DNA of 64,000 nucleotides from Varroa destructor (Eukaryota > Arthropoda > Arachnida > Mesostigmata > Varroidae): assembly GCF_002443255.2 (NCBI RefSeq), contig NW_019211458.1, positions 10,686,402-10,750,401 of the forward strand. The letters are read 5' to 3'. The notes beneath the pieces are model-generated. The model was not told where the DNA came from. It saw nothing but the letters and a program-made list of their open reading frames with translations, and did not search any database. Both the position numbers and the translations under genes were made by a program. Shown here piece by piece: positions 1 through 11,319 of the stretch. Each line of letters opens with the position of its first letter. Positions within the stretch are counted from its first letter, which is position 1.

Positions 1-800
1 TCGCAAAACGAGCGCTTCAGGCGGATCGGTTATATTCTCAAAGCTTTTTTTTTGGCTCAAAAAGGTTTCGTTCTGGGAAGGTAGGGTCGATTGAATGTAT
101 GTTTTTTCCTTGAAAAGATTCTTATAGAGTTTAATGTACCATTATGTACCATGTACCATTATTAATGATCATTATGTACCATGTTCTCGACAGCTGTAGA
201 AAACCTGTGAAAGCACTCCATATTATGGGCCCAACATCGGATTTAGGAATAATTTTTTCGTATTTTTACTATCCAGTAGAAAAAGGTGATTTATGCCGCG
301 AATAATTGTAAATAGGCATCATGTCTGGTTGAAAATAATTTTAACTGGGTGAGACTAGTATTAGCTTATGGTTAATGGTGGTAAAGCAGGAATGAAAAAT
401 TGGATCAGGCTGATAACATAACTGCAGCGTAGAAGCAGGACTGTCAGAATATTCCAATGGAAGAATGAAATACGTAGAACAGGATAACCGCAACGGGTTA
501 AATGTCGCTAAGAGATTCACAGAATCAGGATAATAGAATTACTGTAATTGGAAAGTTGCAGTGAGATAACGGGATCATTTTTGCAGACTCTTTGATGACT
601 AAAATGCCGTCTGTAATCGAACTATGGTTTATCTGTTTACCTAGATATAGTGCAAATCAAATCTTTCTTTAGCAAGTGCTGTCTGTCCAACCTTGGAGTT
701 TGTTTTTTCGTTGGAAATCTTTGATACATAATTATGGAAAAAAATTATAGGCGCTAATGTTAACTAAGTTTAAGCAAAAGAAATCTGCTACAATAACAGT
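1..800. other. non-coding stretch, no gene seen
   Basis: No open frame with coding character is visible on either strand. The only structure is a short direct repeat near 135-185, where the motif attatgtaccatgt occurs twice about 30 bases apart. The stretch ends where the dispersed repeat starts. Confidence 0.5.
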
Positions 801-1690
801 CGTATATTGATCGTTGATTGATGACAACCATGGGGCGGAGTTTGCGAGTTTACACAATATTCTATACTACTAAAAGTTTAGACCCGTGAGCCGCTTCTAC
901 CTAAAATGATCTCTTAGAGCGTGTGGGTTTGGCTTATTTTATCTTTTTCTGGGTCGCTTAAGTTATAGTCAGACACGAACTATGCAAAAAAATAGGGTTA
1001 ATTACGGCATTAGTTTTGCGTCTAGAGGGTAAACTTTTTTTCTATAGACTGTGTCCATTAGATTGGTCGTAAACCAATGCCCTTTCACGTTTCAAAGCAA
1101 CACCGTGTCGCCGTTTACAAAGAGCAAGGCGCTTCGTAACGTCGTCTGCACTGACATATCATCATATACAGCTATACATTTCTGTACAATTCGTGTTATT
1201 CAAACAAGTCCGCTCAGGATGTATTGCATGGGAAACTATGTTTGGAAGAAGCTATTTAATTATCCCTATACTAATCGGGGTTACTTCAATCATTAATATC
1301 ATTCATTTTTTATTTCTACAAAGCAAATGCGTTTCATAGCAAAGCAGACGCGAGCGAAGCCCGCAGGTAGCGCTACGGGTGTTGTCTTAGGCTGTTATGA
1401 ACGAATCCGACAGACTTTGACATAAAGCAACGTTTGAATTACGCGCTGATTGCAGACGAATTTGGCTGGTAGGTACCCTAGTCTTTTAGAAATGTGTGTA
1501 GTCAAAGAGTTGCCTATTAAGTGTACTACAGGAGAAATGAGTTCAGAAGGAAAAACATTTTTTAATCTGGAAAACTAGCGCTTAGTAATGAAGTTTTTGT
1601 TTTTCGAAGGCCACAGCATCGCGGAAATTTATCGAAGAATGATGAAGATCTTAGGTAAGAAGGCTTTAAGCGAAAGCACAGCGTGAATGT
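800..1690 (+). repeat. dispersed repeat, copy 1 (full, leads into mariner relic)
   Basis: This segment aligns base for base with 11320-12200. Similarity starts near 810, is moderate to about 990, is nearly identical over 991-1411 (one indel and about four substitutions by eye), and falls again to roughly 80 percent up to the transposase-like frame. A hairpin at 1350-1364 has a GAA loop and is followed by GGTAGCGCTAC, which resembles Helitron 3' ends. The open frame inside (1051-1296) is shared by both copies but looks like no protein I know; I treat it as non-coding repeat sequence. Confidence 0.8.
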
Positions 1691-2410
1691 TGCAAGTGTT
1701 TCAAGAACGGAGGTGTCCGAGATCGGAGTGTTAAAGACCAACGAGGAGACAACTAGATGTCGGGATCCGAAGGACACTGAACATATTGCCGCAATTGAGG
1801 AGGCCTTTAATGAAAGCAGAGGTTGGAGTCTAAGGGTCTATCGGCCAAAACCGGTATTTCACATAGAACACCTTATACTGGAGATGCGGAAACTGGGTCG
1901 TCTGTGAATTTGCCCCAGACAAGTTGGAAATGCTTGGTATATTCAATGTGCAATTTGCGAAGCTTTAATCGACGAAAAGCCCATCTGGGCATACGGTTGC
2001 AATAAACGAGGCATGGTTCAGTCTGTACCGCGAGCTAGAAACGCTCTAGGCGAGAGAATCGCGTCGCCTTAAAGAAATCAAGTTCAGTGGTAGTGTCGAG
2101 CAAAATCGACACGAATGTTCGATGTAAAATAACGGTAGTGTTTGCAGTGGACATCAAAGGCATCTGCTACTATTGGACATTCGCCGAAAATAGAACAGTA
2201 AGTGCAGCCCGTTATTTCGAGTTACTCAAGGGCCGTTAGCACAGCAACCGAAAGCACGTAGTCTTGTTACTTGATGACAATGATAGACCTTATCGTCATA
2301 CTTTAATTTCTTTCGGGATTAAGCAAAGGAAACCCAACGTTGGCTTCAACCCGCTTATCGTCCCGATCTAAGCCCATATGGTTACGGGCTTTCCATGTTT
2401 AAAAATGCAA
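1571..2410 (+). pseudogene. decayed mariner-type (Tc1/mariner superfamily) transposase
   Basis: Translated in shifting frames, the region follows a mariner transposase from N- to C-terminus. A helix-turn-helix like start (FEGHSIAEIYRRMM, then LGKKALSESTA) is interrupted by a stop at about 1683. The first catalytic block is at 1996-2043 (VAINEAWFSLYRELET), where the usual catalytic Asp is Asn. The second block is near 2261-2300 (VLLLDDNDRPYRHT) and the third near 2347-2400 (QPAYRPDLSP then YGYGL, the mariner PPYSPDLxPxDY signature). Several stops and at least two frame changes show that it cannot make enzyme. It follows directly on repeat copy 1, and its first ~100 bases are also present in copy 2, so repeat and transposase were probably one element. 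The family call rests on motif order; the subfamily is not resolved. Confidence 0.7.
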
Positions 2411-2419
2411 TTGCTGAGT

Positions 2420-4255
2420 AAACATATCTTACCATCGATTTACTTCAAGAAACCACAAACAGAAAAATTATATGTGGAAATGTAAATACTAGATATATGG
2501 TTGTCTGGAAACAGCCGTAAAAGCATGTATAAAATAAACGAGAAAGCATCTAAGGCAGATGGAAAAATAATCACTCTAGCCCAATTCGTTCTAAAGTTAT
2601 TCTATTGGAAAGTCCGCCAGGTTCGTTTATAGCCGTTTAATGGATTCCAAATATTCAGTGTCTGTGCAAGCTGGCAAACACGTGTAGCGGATTGGCACTG
2701 TTTTAAGAACGAAAAAAATAAGTGAAAATCGGGAGATCGCGAGTGTAGCCGCAACAGAAACGATCTGAAGGACATAAGGATCAAAAGTAGATAAACGGAA
2801 GGCTTTAGATAGCAAGATCCAAGTAAAGATACGTACGTACCAAAATCTGCGGATATAATAACAATCCCTGATCCATTGTAGTGCAAATAAAGAGAAAGTA
2901 AAGTTTACTCGTACATGAATTCCTTTTTCTAAGAAACTATTTTTAAACTGTGTAGGCTTTTGAAAATACAAAATTGATAGGACGCAATATTTAAGAAAGC
3001 TATTACTGTACGGTAGTACATAAAATTAATATTTTACTATTTTAAAATCACCTCATATTTGATTGTATTAAATTTTGCAAGATTATCGTATCGTGATCGT
3101 ATTAAAACATTTCCGTAAAAAATAATATTTTTAACAGATGTTTAATAGCGTTTTTAAAATGTCAGCGATGTCTTTGAGTGTTTAGAAAATAGTTATCGGT
3201 GATACGCATTGTGAAGCAACTGTATTCAAATAATTTCGCTTAAAATGACCTGAGCAAATATTAAGAAATGTTTCCATCATGTAGTTTCCATTTGCTAAGG
3301 AAGAAATAAATAGCGGATGTACGGAAGTTGTCTTCATTAAAAATTGCATTGAAACGGATGTATGTAGGTGAGGGTTCCATGTATTATATACAATAACTAA
3401 TACAATAAGCACAATTTATTTTTTATTTAATAAAGCTTGATTGTTCTAGCTGAATATTTATCTTGTAAAGTGATAGATATTAAGTTTTACGACATACGTT
3501 ATTAAGTTTTCTATATCTTTTTCCGATTGCAGTTTCTCACTATTTTATGGTCTATAATTTGCCCACGAATTAAAAATTGTCATGAAAAGGTATAGGGTAA
3601 AGCTGCCTGCCATGCTGATAGATACAACTATTTTTTTTTTTTTTTACTGTACAACTATTGTAACTAAAATGGCAGTATTTACAAATTGAAGGAGTTATAT
3701 GGCGCCATCTGTTCTATTTGTGCCAAGCGTTCGGACAAAGATGCATGGGTACTTTTTTGTTTATATATATACATATATTGAAAGTATCTTGATTAAAAAT
3801 TAGTGAACTTTTCATCAAGATACAGTGAAAAGTACATTTAACGAAAGCATTATAAGAAAAAGGCCACAATTCAGGGATACGTTCATGGTCCACGTTGGTT
3901 GTCTGGTTGATTCTAGTTTCTACAGCCTATTAAAACAATGATAAAATGACCTACAGTTTACCATTCGGTCGAAAGCATGGAGAAACCATAGACATAATTT
4001 ATCGTTAATATATCCCTAACATGAATGAAGCTACTCAGATCATTATTTTAAAAATTAGCAGAAGCTTATTGTTATCATAAAACAAATGGTCCAGTTAAGG
4101 CAGAGACTAGATTTTAATTTCGAATAACTAAACAGTCGAGATTAACAATAATTCAGCAAGGCATTATGACATCTAACGTGTTTTGCTTTTAAAAAATATT
4201 GAAATATATAAGCACAATAATAATATGATATAATAATATTCAAGTATATAGGATA
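2420..4255. other. AT-rich non-coding stretch
   Basis: I see no supported gene. The downstream border of the mariner relic is not sharp, and up to about 2650 could still be element sequence. A T15 run lies at 3631-3645. Open frames on the minus strand at 2602-2971 and 3182-3412 have no family resemblance or splice context. Confidence 0.4.
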
Positions 4256-4259
4256 GAAG

Positions 4260-4460
4260 ATACAAGTTCGCAACGGTATGATAAGGCATCAACAAGTCGT
4301 ACTAGCTCGTTCGACTTATCACTTGAGTACATCGGTAAGTTCTTCGGAAAACGCATATACATACACACGTAAGTGCAAAATGCTGTCACTGTTCCCCATC
4401 CCAGGATTAATTGCTGGCAAAAAGCTATCGTACGACAACTTCCATAGTTGTCGCTGCTGT
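4260..4460 (+). CDS. candidate exon pair, unrecognised
   Basis: Two short frames on the plus strand can be spliced in phase. The first runs 4260-4334, from an AG to a strong GTAAGT donor, ending in SSFDLSLEYI plus one base. The second begins at 4405 after a good acceptor (gttccccatcccag) and continues GLIAGKKLSYDNF to about 4460. The acceptor of the first is weak and no family is recognised. They may be upstream exons of the plus-strand gene at 6.3-8.9 kb, or chance. Confidence 0.2.
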
Positions 4461-5009
4461 TGCTTCTGATTCAGCCGTTGTTTCGCTACAGCCGCCGACG
4501 CAACGGTTACTTGTGCTTGCCGCGCAGTCAGGCAACCTTTGCGATACAGACAGGAGCTGAAATGTCGAGACAGGACACCAAGACGCGGAAGGGTACGCTA
4601 AGGTTCTGTACGAACAGTGACAAAATATTGACGAGTCTGCATTTAGACCAGACCGGCAAAACGCTATGATGGTTTATGACAGGACTCAACAACATTGTGC
4701 CTTCAATACATCGTCGTAAGGGGAACAGCTTTACAGTTAATAGCTCTCTAACTGGGAACTCGTTATAGTGTTAGGCAGTAAGTTTGTAAATTGTTGCGTT
4801 AAATCGGCGTGTATTTCTTGTAACCAAAACATAATTCGCTTATGACGACAGTCCAGGTCCCCTAACGAAAATGCCTTGGATTTTCTCGTTCACGTCCCCG
4901 TTCCATTTTTCCGATGAAATAGTAACTGGAGAATATACTGTAGCGTGAAAATGTATGAAAAAATGATGGGCATACGTTGCGACAGAGTACGGTGTGCTTT
5001 GTCGTTCAG

Positions 5010-5078
5010 GATCTCTGGAAAACTTACTTTAAGCAGCAAACAAGCCCATTGGAATTAATTAGTGAACCTCTATATCTG
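5010..5078 (+). CDS. candidate internal exon, unrecognised
   Basis: This 69-base frame starts after a good acceptor (gctttgtcgttcag) and stops at a GTACAG donor, phase 0 at both ends. It reads DLWKTYFKQQ...EPLYL, with protein-like composition. A second, shorter frame is also open, so the reading frame is not forced. A further possible exon begins at 5679 after ttggccaatttcag (SFSRNAPVNC), but its only fitting donor is weak. Both could belong to the gene that follows. Confidence 0.22.
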
Positions 5079-6309
5079 GTACAGTTGAAGCGGACTTTTC
5101 GTTTGTATCGTTCCAAAAACAGCAGCAACCTTCGAATCCATAATTATACCACGAAATGTTTATTTCAGCAACGCTACAAAATGCTTACAGAACGAATTAT
5201 ATTGTGCTACATAGTGATATTTAAGTATATTATATTACATCAGTATACATAGTGATAGATGTGCGTCTATTCATTTGAAAAATGAGATTAGCGCAGAAGC
5301 AGCAATACTTTGCAAATTTCTCTCTGTAGATGTTGAACAAAAAGAATAAAAATGTTCTCGTAGAATGTCTGAGCATATTTTCGGAATGCTGATTAGTAAG
5401 TTAATCTTCTGTGCGTATGCATGATCGTTAGGGTGTTCTTTACCGTACAACATTTTACATTTAATGTACACAAAAACGGCGTAATAGTCAATTGCTTGAA
5501 CCGATGTTAAGTTGGCATTGCTTTGCGCTCAGCGTTGGCTAAATGTGTAGCATCGAACATCTTGCATTAACCAGTCAGGGATCCTCTCCAGAGTTTTGGC
5601 TTACAAAATGGTCTAGGCATTAGATATGTAGGGTTATGTCCTGACTGATGTTTCTAACACATCTTGTTGGCCAATTTCAGAGTTTCTCGCGTAACGCTCC
5701 TGTAAACTGCTCCGTAAACTTAATATGGTTACTCAGCCAGATTGTCTTCCTCTGAACGATGTGAAATTGTCTATACCTTTCTTTCTAATCATATGATGCT
5801 TCGGTGGAAGCCAAGCGTACAAAATTGAGAAACCTACATAGAGCTAAAAGTAGCGGGGTGGGTTAGATGCCAAAGTAACAACCCTGACGTCTTTGACCCA
5901 AACCTCAGTTGAGATGCAGTGGATTTGTGGAAAATGTATCGCGTATTTGCTTCAATATGAATCGTTACATTTGGCGGCTGCGTGATACTGCATATACACA
6001 AGTATTAGAGCAATACATGACCTATATACGTGATCACAATGTAATATATTCTGATGTAAAGACTTGACCGCCGTCACAACAGGAAGAAATTTTCGAAGCA
6101 GTTTCAGAATAGAAACATTTTGAACAGCTATGGACTGACTCAACTCTAAATCCACCCGTCTGCTGTCTATATACAGTAATTCCATCAGAGGCTCTAAAAA
6201 GCAAACGACGCAGTAATCATGCAAGGTATGATCGTGCGCCTTTCTCATGTTACTACTTATTTGCTTATTAGGAAATGAACTCTATTACAAACGCATATCT
6301 TCTCTTCAG

Positions 6310-6418
6310 GTCGAGCAATAATCGACACGACTGTTTTATGGTCGGCTCACAAAATGCCATGCGAAAGTTAGCGTGCACTACGACATTCTGCACGCGTCCG
6401 TATCAGTCTCCTTACAAC
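6310..6418 (+). CDS. unrecognised gene, putative exon 1 of those seen
   Basis: The acceptor is cttctcttcag and the donor GTACGT. The exon begins with the last base of a split codon, and only one frame is open (SSNNRHDCFMVGSQN...RPYQSPYN). It contains three cysteines and ends in phase 0. Confidence 0.4.
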
Positions 6419-8897
6419 GTACGTATTGGCCGAAGTTGTTTTAGAAGACTGCAGACGGTGTTTTTAATGTTAAATATTTGCCAATTACATGTTACTCAGT
6501 TGTCTTTGAGTTAGCCTTTATGGCACCTTGTTTTCGTGAGTCTGTGTTTGTACGTATGTCAGAGTAACGGTGCCAAATTTACTTATTAGAGACTTTTTGC
6601 AGGGTCACTAATATGAGTGGATGCCGTGAAATTATGGAGCTCCAGCTTAAGGCTGCAACTATTGAGAGTCAGAATATGCCAGCGTACGTAATTTGATTTC
6701 AACGTATGCATATGTCTATTAAGAATTTGTGCTATTGTCAGATGTTTTATTGATCTTCTTCCATTACTCTCTGCTCTTTCTTTATGCAACTTATGAAAAA
6801 TTATGTAACATATATATTTGTTTTCAGTAAATATATATTTAGGTAGATGTTTCTAACCTAGGAAAGAGTTAGATGTATTTGGTTACAGTCGGATACTAAT
6901 GCCTTGAGAGGGGTAATATTCTAACGTCTGTAGGATTTATTATAGACAAAAAGAAAAAGCTTAGAATAGCTAATGCTTAAGGCGCAGTATTGTTTCGGAC
7001 TTGTTTACGAAAAGGGAGTTCTTCAAGAAAACTTACTCTAAAATGTTTTCAGATAGCAAGGTATGCTTCAAAAGAGACTACTGCTTTGAATCCAGTCGCG
7101 CTAAATAGCGGAACCATCCAACAACAAACAATTGTTAGATATGTTGCTTTGCGCTTGTACCAGGGACGTAACTGATCAACAAACAAATCGATAACACACT
7201 GATACATGAATATCCATTATCGAGTGCAAATCATTTACTATGGTATAGCATATTTCGAAGGCACTACAGATGTATGAACCTACCTGCACCGTTATGACAT
7301 AAAACATTTTTCTTTGAAAAAAAACAGTCAAGTAAACCCTTCTCGGGTAGTCGCGCGGATCAAGTGACTTTTTTAGACCCTGCATAAGGTCAATAGTTAT
7401 CGTGCTTTTTTTTTCATTGTAAACAATTCGAGCGATACACATGTACATAAAACCTTCTTGTTGTTCTGAAATTCTTAGCAAAACATGGTGGGTGTGCCCC
7501 AACAGTACTGTTTCAACTAAAAATCCATTGTACAATTAATGATTAATAGAACACTGGGTTTTTTATTGTACGTAGGAGCCTCTTTGATTTGCAACGTACA
7601 GGATCCGTTTATGACGTTGCAAGCTCCACCCAAACAATCCGCTGGTTACAACCAGTAAATCCAGCAACTCAATGCAACGTGTGGTTTTATCATTTCAACA
7701 TTCCGTACCAACTGGGTTGGCTACCTACACTCAATTGCTCATTCCGCCGTCCAGATCTTTGCGTTGAAAATCAACAAGAAACGTATGTAATAAACAGTTC
7801 TATTAGTTTGCTTAGACCGACTTTTTTTAATAGACTCTCTCACTTACGTGTCCATAAGGACGTTTAAGTGGAGTAAACACGCTGTTTATTCCTTGAACTG
7901 TCCGTTTCGCCCATAGCAATGTTACAAATGAGACAAAAAAACATGTGTTTTTTCTGTTTCCAAAAAGCCCTCGTGCTAACCATGCACTTAGTTTTATCTC
8001 ACTTTGAGAAACTGGCTGAGAAATGGCGGGAAAGTTAATATTGGTAAGTTTTGTTTTTGGAATAACTTGATCAGTTGAACAGCAAGTGTCTTGAGCTCAA
8101 CCAAAGATCTGGTTCTTTCGAGCAAAACTACATATTTTTGTTAACTTTGCGTAAAATTAAATTTTACTTTGTTTTTTTCAACCTCGTCGTTGTAACCTAT
8201 CTAAACTAAATTGAGAATTTTCAGTTCGAGTTCTAACTGAAAATTCAGTGAATTCTCATTAGAAATTATATGAAGAACATATTCAGCATTATCCTAAGAG
8301 GAGCTCGCTGTGAGTGCGTTCTGCGAAAATACAATGTGCTTTTTAAATATACTGTGCTTTGAATATTTTGCGATAGGTTCAATGCTCAGGTATATGAAGA
8401 CTCTGAGCCAAAATGCTCTTTTCCTCACCTCAAGGACTCGAAACTCGAATTCTATTTTCCGGAAAAGGCAGTGTCGCTCCAGTTTGATACTTCATCCTGT
8501 ATCTTGGGCACGCCTGGTAGGTATATTTTGTCTATCTGTTTTATACAGACTAATTATGTCCAGAGTTATATACATATCGTTTTCGGAATGTATATAACCC
8601 TATGTTATCAAAAAACGAAAATCCGACCTGTCCAGTACTACAGGTCATGTTCAATGCGAATCCCATTCAAAAGCAAGCCTGTTTTCTAAGCCTGCGGTAT
8701 TTTCGCCATTTCTCTTCTTGTGTACATCTTATAGTTCATGAAAATTGCCATATATATATATATATATATATGTAGCGAAACAAGCAAAAAAAATACACAT
8801 GTGGAATAAGTGTGAATTTATCATAATAGGTCATCCGGTATTATGTCAATTCCGGGAGCTCCCAAACGTCAACAGCCGCCAAGACGAGACATCCAAT
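6310..8897 (+). CDS. unrecognised multi-exon gene, cysteine-containing, probably extracellular (partial)
   Basis: Five exons on the plus strand (6310-6418, 7053-7167, 7602-7782, 8377-8516, 8830-8897) join with matching phases (0, 1, 2, 1) and give about 204 residues without a stop. All junctions are AG/GT, and four of the five donors match the consensus well (GTACGT, GTATGT, GTAGGT, GTAAGT). The product has about nine cysteines, Asn-X-Ser/Thr sites such as NCS, and no obvious membrane segment in this part, so a secreted protein or ectodomain is likely. The third exon, ATQCNVWFYHFNIPYQLGWL, has the spacing of the strand pair in MAM domains (C-x-hydrophobic-x-F-Y-H...G-x-L), but that is a weak resemblance. 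I do not recognise the family. Start and end of the gene are not fixed; see the candidate exons on both sides. Confidence 0.5.
7053..7167 (+). CDS. unrecognised gene, putative exon 2
   Basis: The acceptor is aatgttttcag and the donor is GTAACT. Only one frame is open through it, 38 codons plus one base, reading IARYASKETTALNPVALNSG and ending VRYVALRLYQG. The single leftover base matches the phase of the next exon. Confidence 0.45.
7602..7782 (+). CDS. unrecognised gene, putative exon 3 (MAM-like spacing)
   Basis: The acceptor is ctttgatttgcaacgtacag and the donor GTATGT. It encodes 59 whole codons, including IRWLQPVNPATQCNVWFYHF and LNCSFRRPDLCVENQQE. This is the most protein-like exon of the set, rich in aromatic residues with three cysteines. 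An alternative acceptor at 7576-7577 would not fit the phase of the preceding exon. Confidence 0.5.
8377..8516 (+). CDS. unrecognised gene, putative exon 4
   Basis: The acceptor is gaatattttgcgatag and the donor GTAGGT. One base completes the split codon from exon 3, then 46 codons follow (FNAQVYEDSEPKCSFPHL, LEFYFPEKAVSLQF, TSSCILGTP) and one base is left over. The two other open frames over this span use a different register and would clash with both neighbouring exons. Confidence 0.5.
8751..8770. repeat. (TA)10 microsatellite
   Basis: Perfect TA dinucleotide run inside the putative intron between exons 4 and 5 of the unrecognised plus-strand gene. Confidence 0.95.
8830..8897 (+). CDS. unrecognised gene, putative exon 5
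   Basis: A short exon with the strong donor GTAAGT and acceptor taatag. Two bases complete a Gly codon, then HPVLCQFRELPNVNSRQDE follows and it ends in phase 0. A second frame (RYYVNSGSSQTSTAAK) is also open, so the frame is chosen only because it continues exon 4. Confidence 0.42.
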
Positions 8898-9131
8898 GTA
8901 AGTTGTCCAAGCGGTTGACCACTTTTCTCAGCAATTTTTAGAAAATCAATAAAAAATAAACGATAGGAAAAGACTCAATTTTTATTTGCTTCTCAAATGT
9001 TGAATTTTGCTTTAGTTACAGTATTATATGACTGAGCATCAACCATGGTAGCTTACTCTTCGTATACGCCTAAGTTCATTGCGAGCAGACGAAATTAGAA
9101 CTAAGAGCTCAGGACTATGTCACTTTTTCAG

Positions 9132-9167
9132 AATGTCGTGCCTTCTGGTTACCATTCTTACGATTAG
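9132..9167 (+). CDS. candidate short terminal exon
   Basis: After a strong acceptor (ctatgtcactttttcag) the phase that continues exon 5 reads NVVPSGYHSYD and then a TAG stop. This would end the unrecognised gene here. It competes with the exon at 9823. Confidence 0.25.
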   Translation, partial: NVVPSGYHSYD

Positions 9168-9822
9168 GTTTTAGAAGTAATGCGACTCATTATAGTTGGC
9201 TTCCATTTTATTGTTTATTATGATTCTATACAATATAGGTTAGAAGTGATTTTCTCAAACCGTCAACAGGCTTTTTTTTGTGCAAACCTGTATATTTAGT
9301 TTAACAAATGGATATGAAGCCGATCTTTTGCCTTCGGTGTCGAAAAGCCCGACGGGTTGCTGCTGCTAATAAAGCTAAGGTTTTGTCACTTTACAGCATC
9401 ACTGAATATGCTGGAATGTAGAGCTCATGGCGTTTGTATACAATATTGGTCGTAAAATTTGCTCATCTTCAATCATCCTTGATTTATGTCTGAAGTATGC
9501 ACTTTAACCAAAAATTGTTTTCAATCGCCCTTCTAAACTATAGCACTACGTAGTATTCTGTACCGTGTCTGATCGTCTGTACCGTATGAAATTGGTCAAG
9601 ATGTTTACATTGTTGGCCCGTCGCTTCAATCCAATGACAACAAAGGTTTAACACAAGTCTTACGTCTGTATTATTGAAGCTACACGTTGCGTTAACTCCG
9701 TGGACGCATATTGCAAAACAAATCTAGTTGCTACGTACGTTTGTGTCGATATTTTTAATTTTGCACAACATGGAATTAGATAACGTGAAATGCATTTACT
9801 AATTACCTCTTTGTGATTGCAG

Positions 9823-9874
9823 AAAGGACCAGTTGTCAGTTCAGTTGGAACATACTCCTTAGGCTCTTCCAGAA
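9823..9874 (+). CDS. candidate alternative continuing exon
   Basis: A textbook acceptor (ctctttgtgattgcag) and a GTATGT donor bracket 52 bases. In the phase left by exon 5 it reads KGPVVSSVGTYSLGSSR plus one base. A following frame at 10302, after tttctcattcgattcgacag, fits that phase (NRPFIDYSLLQGYKIKQKS) and stays open to a stop at 10481-10483. A second frame in the exon is also open, so the assignment is tentative. Confidence 0.25.
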
Positions 9875-10489
9875 GTATGTATTAAGAATCAATCGAACGA
9901 TGAGAAGGCTTCCAAGCATCACCTAGCGACACGCTGTGCAAGCGAAAAAACTGACTGAACCCAGTCACAATTCCACCAATTCATTCCAGCTCATTGATTT
10001 TAGGGGAGAATCTACATGCTTCGATAGTTCTTTTTGTCTATACGTACCCTAAAATAAGCATACAAAACTATTGGGTACAGAGACGACACTGGCGCTATGT
10101 GTGATTATTTACGTTACAAACGAAGCTCCTTTTCTCTAATTACGGCATGAATATACTATAATTTATATTACTCATACTAGAACCTTACTATATAATAAGC
10201 TCCTGTATATTAGCTTCGTGCGAACTTTTAACTAACATGCAATAAATTGGAATGTGGGTACATCCACGCAAATTCGTATTGTTTCTCATTCGATTCGACA
10301 GGAAACAGACCTTTTATAGATTACAGCCTCCTGCAGGGCTATAAAATCAAGCAAAAAAGTGTCAAACTTCAACGAGTATTTAGTACAGTTTATTCCCTTC
10401 AAATGCCTGCCTTAGCTGAGATTTCAGCTTGTTCTAAATCGATAGTACAGATGTTGTACTCTATTCTATCTCTGTCTAGTTAATTATGA

Positions 10490-11315
10490 ATAGATATTAT
10501 ATATAAAGGAAACGAGGGAAGTGAAGTATAAAAATAAAACTACATCTTATTGAGACTGAAATTTAGCTGTAGATCCAAAAATCTCCGTCAGACTATACGT
10601 CAGACATCTCACTGAACTGATTTCCGAGTTTCTGAGCAGTTTATTAGCTTGTATTACATATGGATGAATGAGAAGCCTAAGTCTTCGAACATACTTCTGC
10701 GGGATTATACGCAAGATTACCACAGCAAATCGAATCTTGACGTGCTTCCGAGGTCGGCTAAACACCAGCTGCTGCTATTATTCGTCGTTATTATTATACA
10801 TCGTATTTGCAAGTGTAACGGTATTCTTTATAGAACGGCGGACGGGTGCTGTTGGGCAGAAGCGCCCGTCTCAGCAATCTACGTCATTCTATTTTTTAGT
10901 GCCCTTCCTCTCACCGGTTAAGTCGCAGAGAGAACGCATTGCGTTGCCTTCGACAGACCGCTGCCACTGGTATCTCATCAGATTGGTACTTCATCTAAGT
11001 ACGGTTTTATTCGCACTTCCTGCTCTCTGTTGTTATTGTACCTTACGTCCGACGAGACAGTCGAAACTTGAAATTTACACCTATTATGTAAACCACATAG
11101 CTCACCTTGATTAAGTCTTTTGTCACATAGGTTCCTTAGTTCAACAGTACGCCAAATTTCTGCAGTCAGCTATCCCAGTTTACTCCTAGATATGCATCTA
11201 TACATATTTTAGACGGTATTTAATGAAATTCTTGAAGATGAATCAGGACCTTTTTATATTTTTGGCTTTCAGTCGACATATCTTTAAAAACCGAAACTTC
11301 AGTTTTACTGGCTAG
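10490..11315. other. no confident gene
   Basis: Three overlapping open frames occur (plus strand 10649-10921 and 10668-11114, minus strand 10547-10765). The longest (148 codons) has two hydrophobic stretches but no known family and no splice support. Having several frames open at once argues for base composition rather than a gene. Confidence 0.35.
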
Positions 11316-11319
11316 TCTG

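Noticed and set aside
1051..1296. 81-codon frame shared by both repeat copies (also 11567-11761)
   Set aside because: Shared because the DNA is repeated; it begins at a non-ATG codon, ends differently in the two copies and resembles no protein.
10668..11114. 148-codon plus-strand frame with hydrophobic stretches
   Set aside because: A second frame is open over much of the same bases, splice context is lacking and no family matches.
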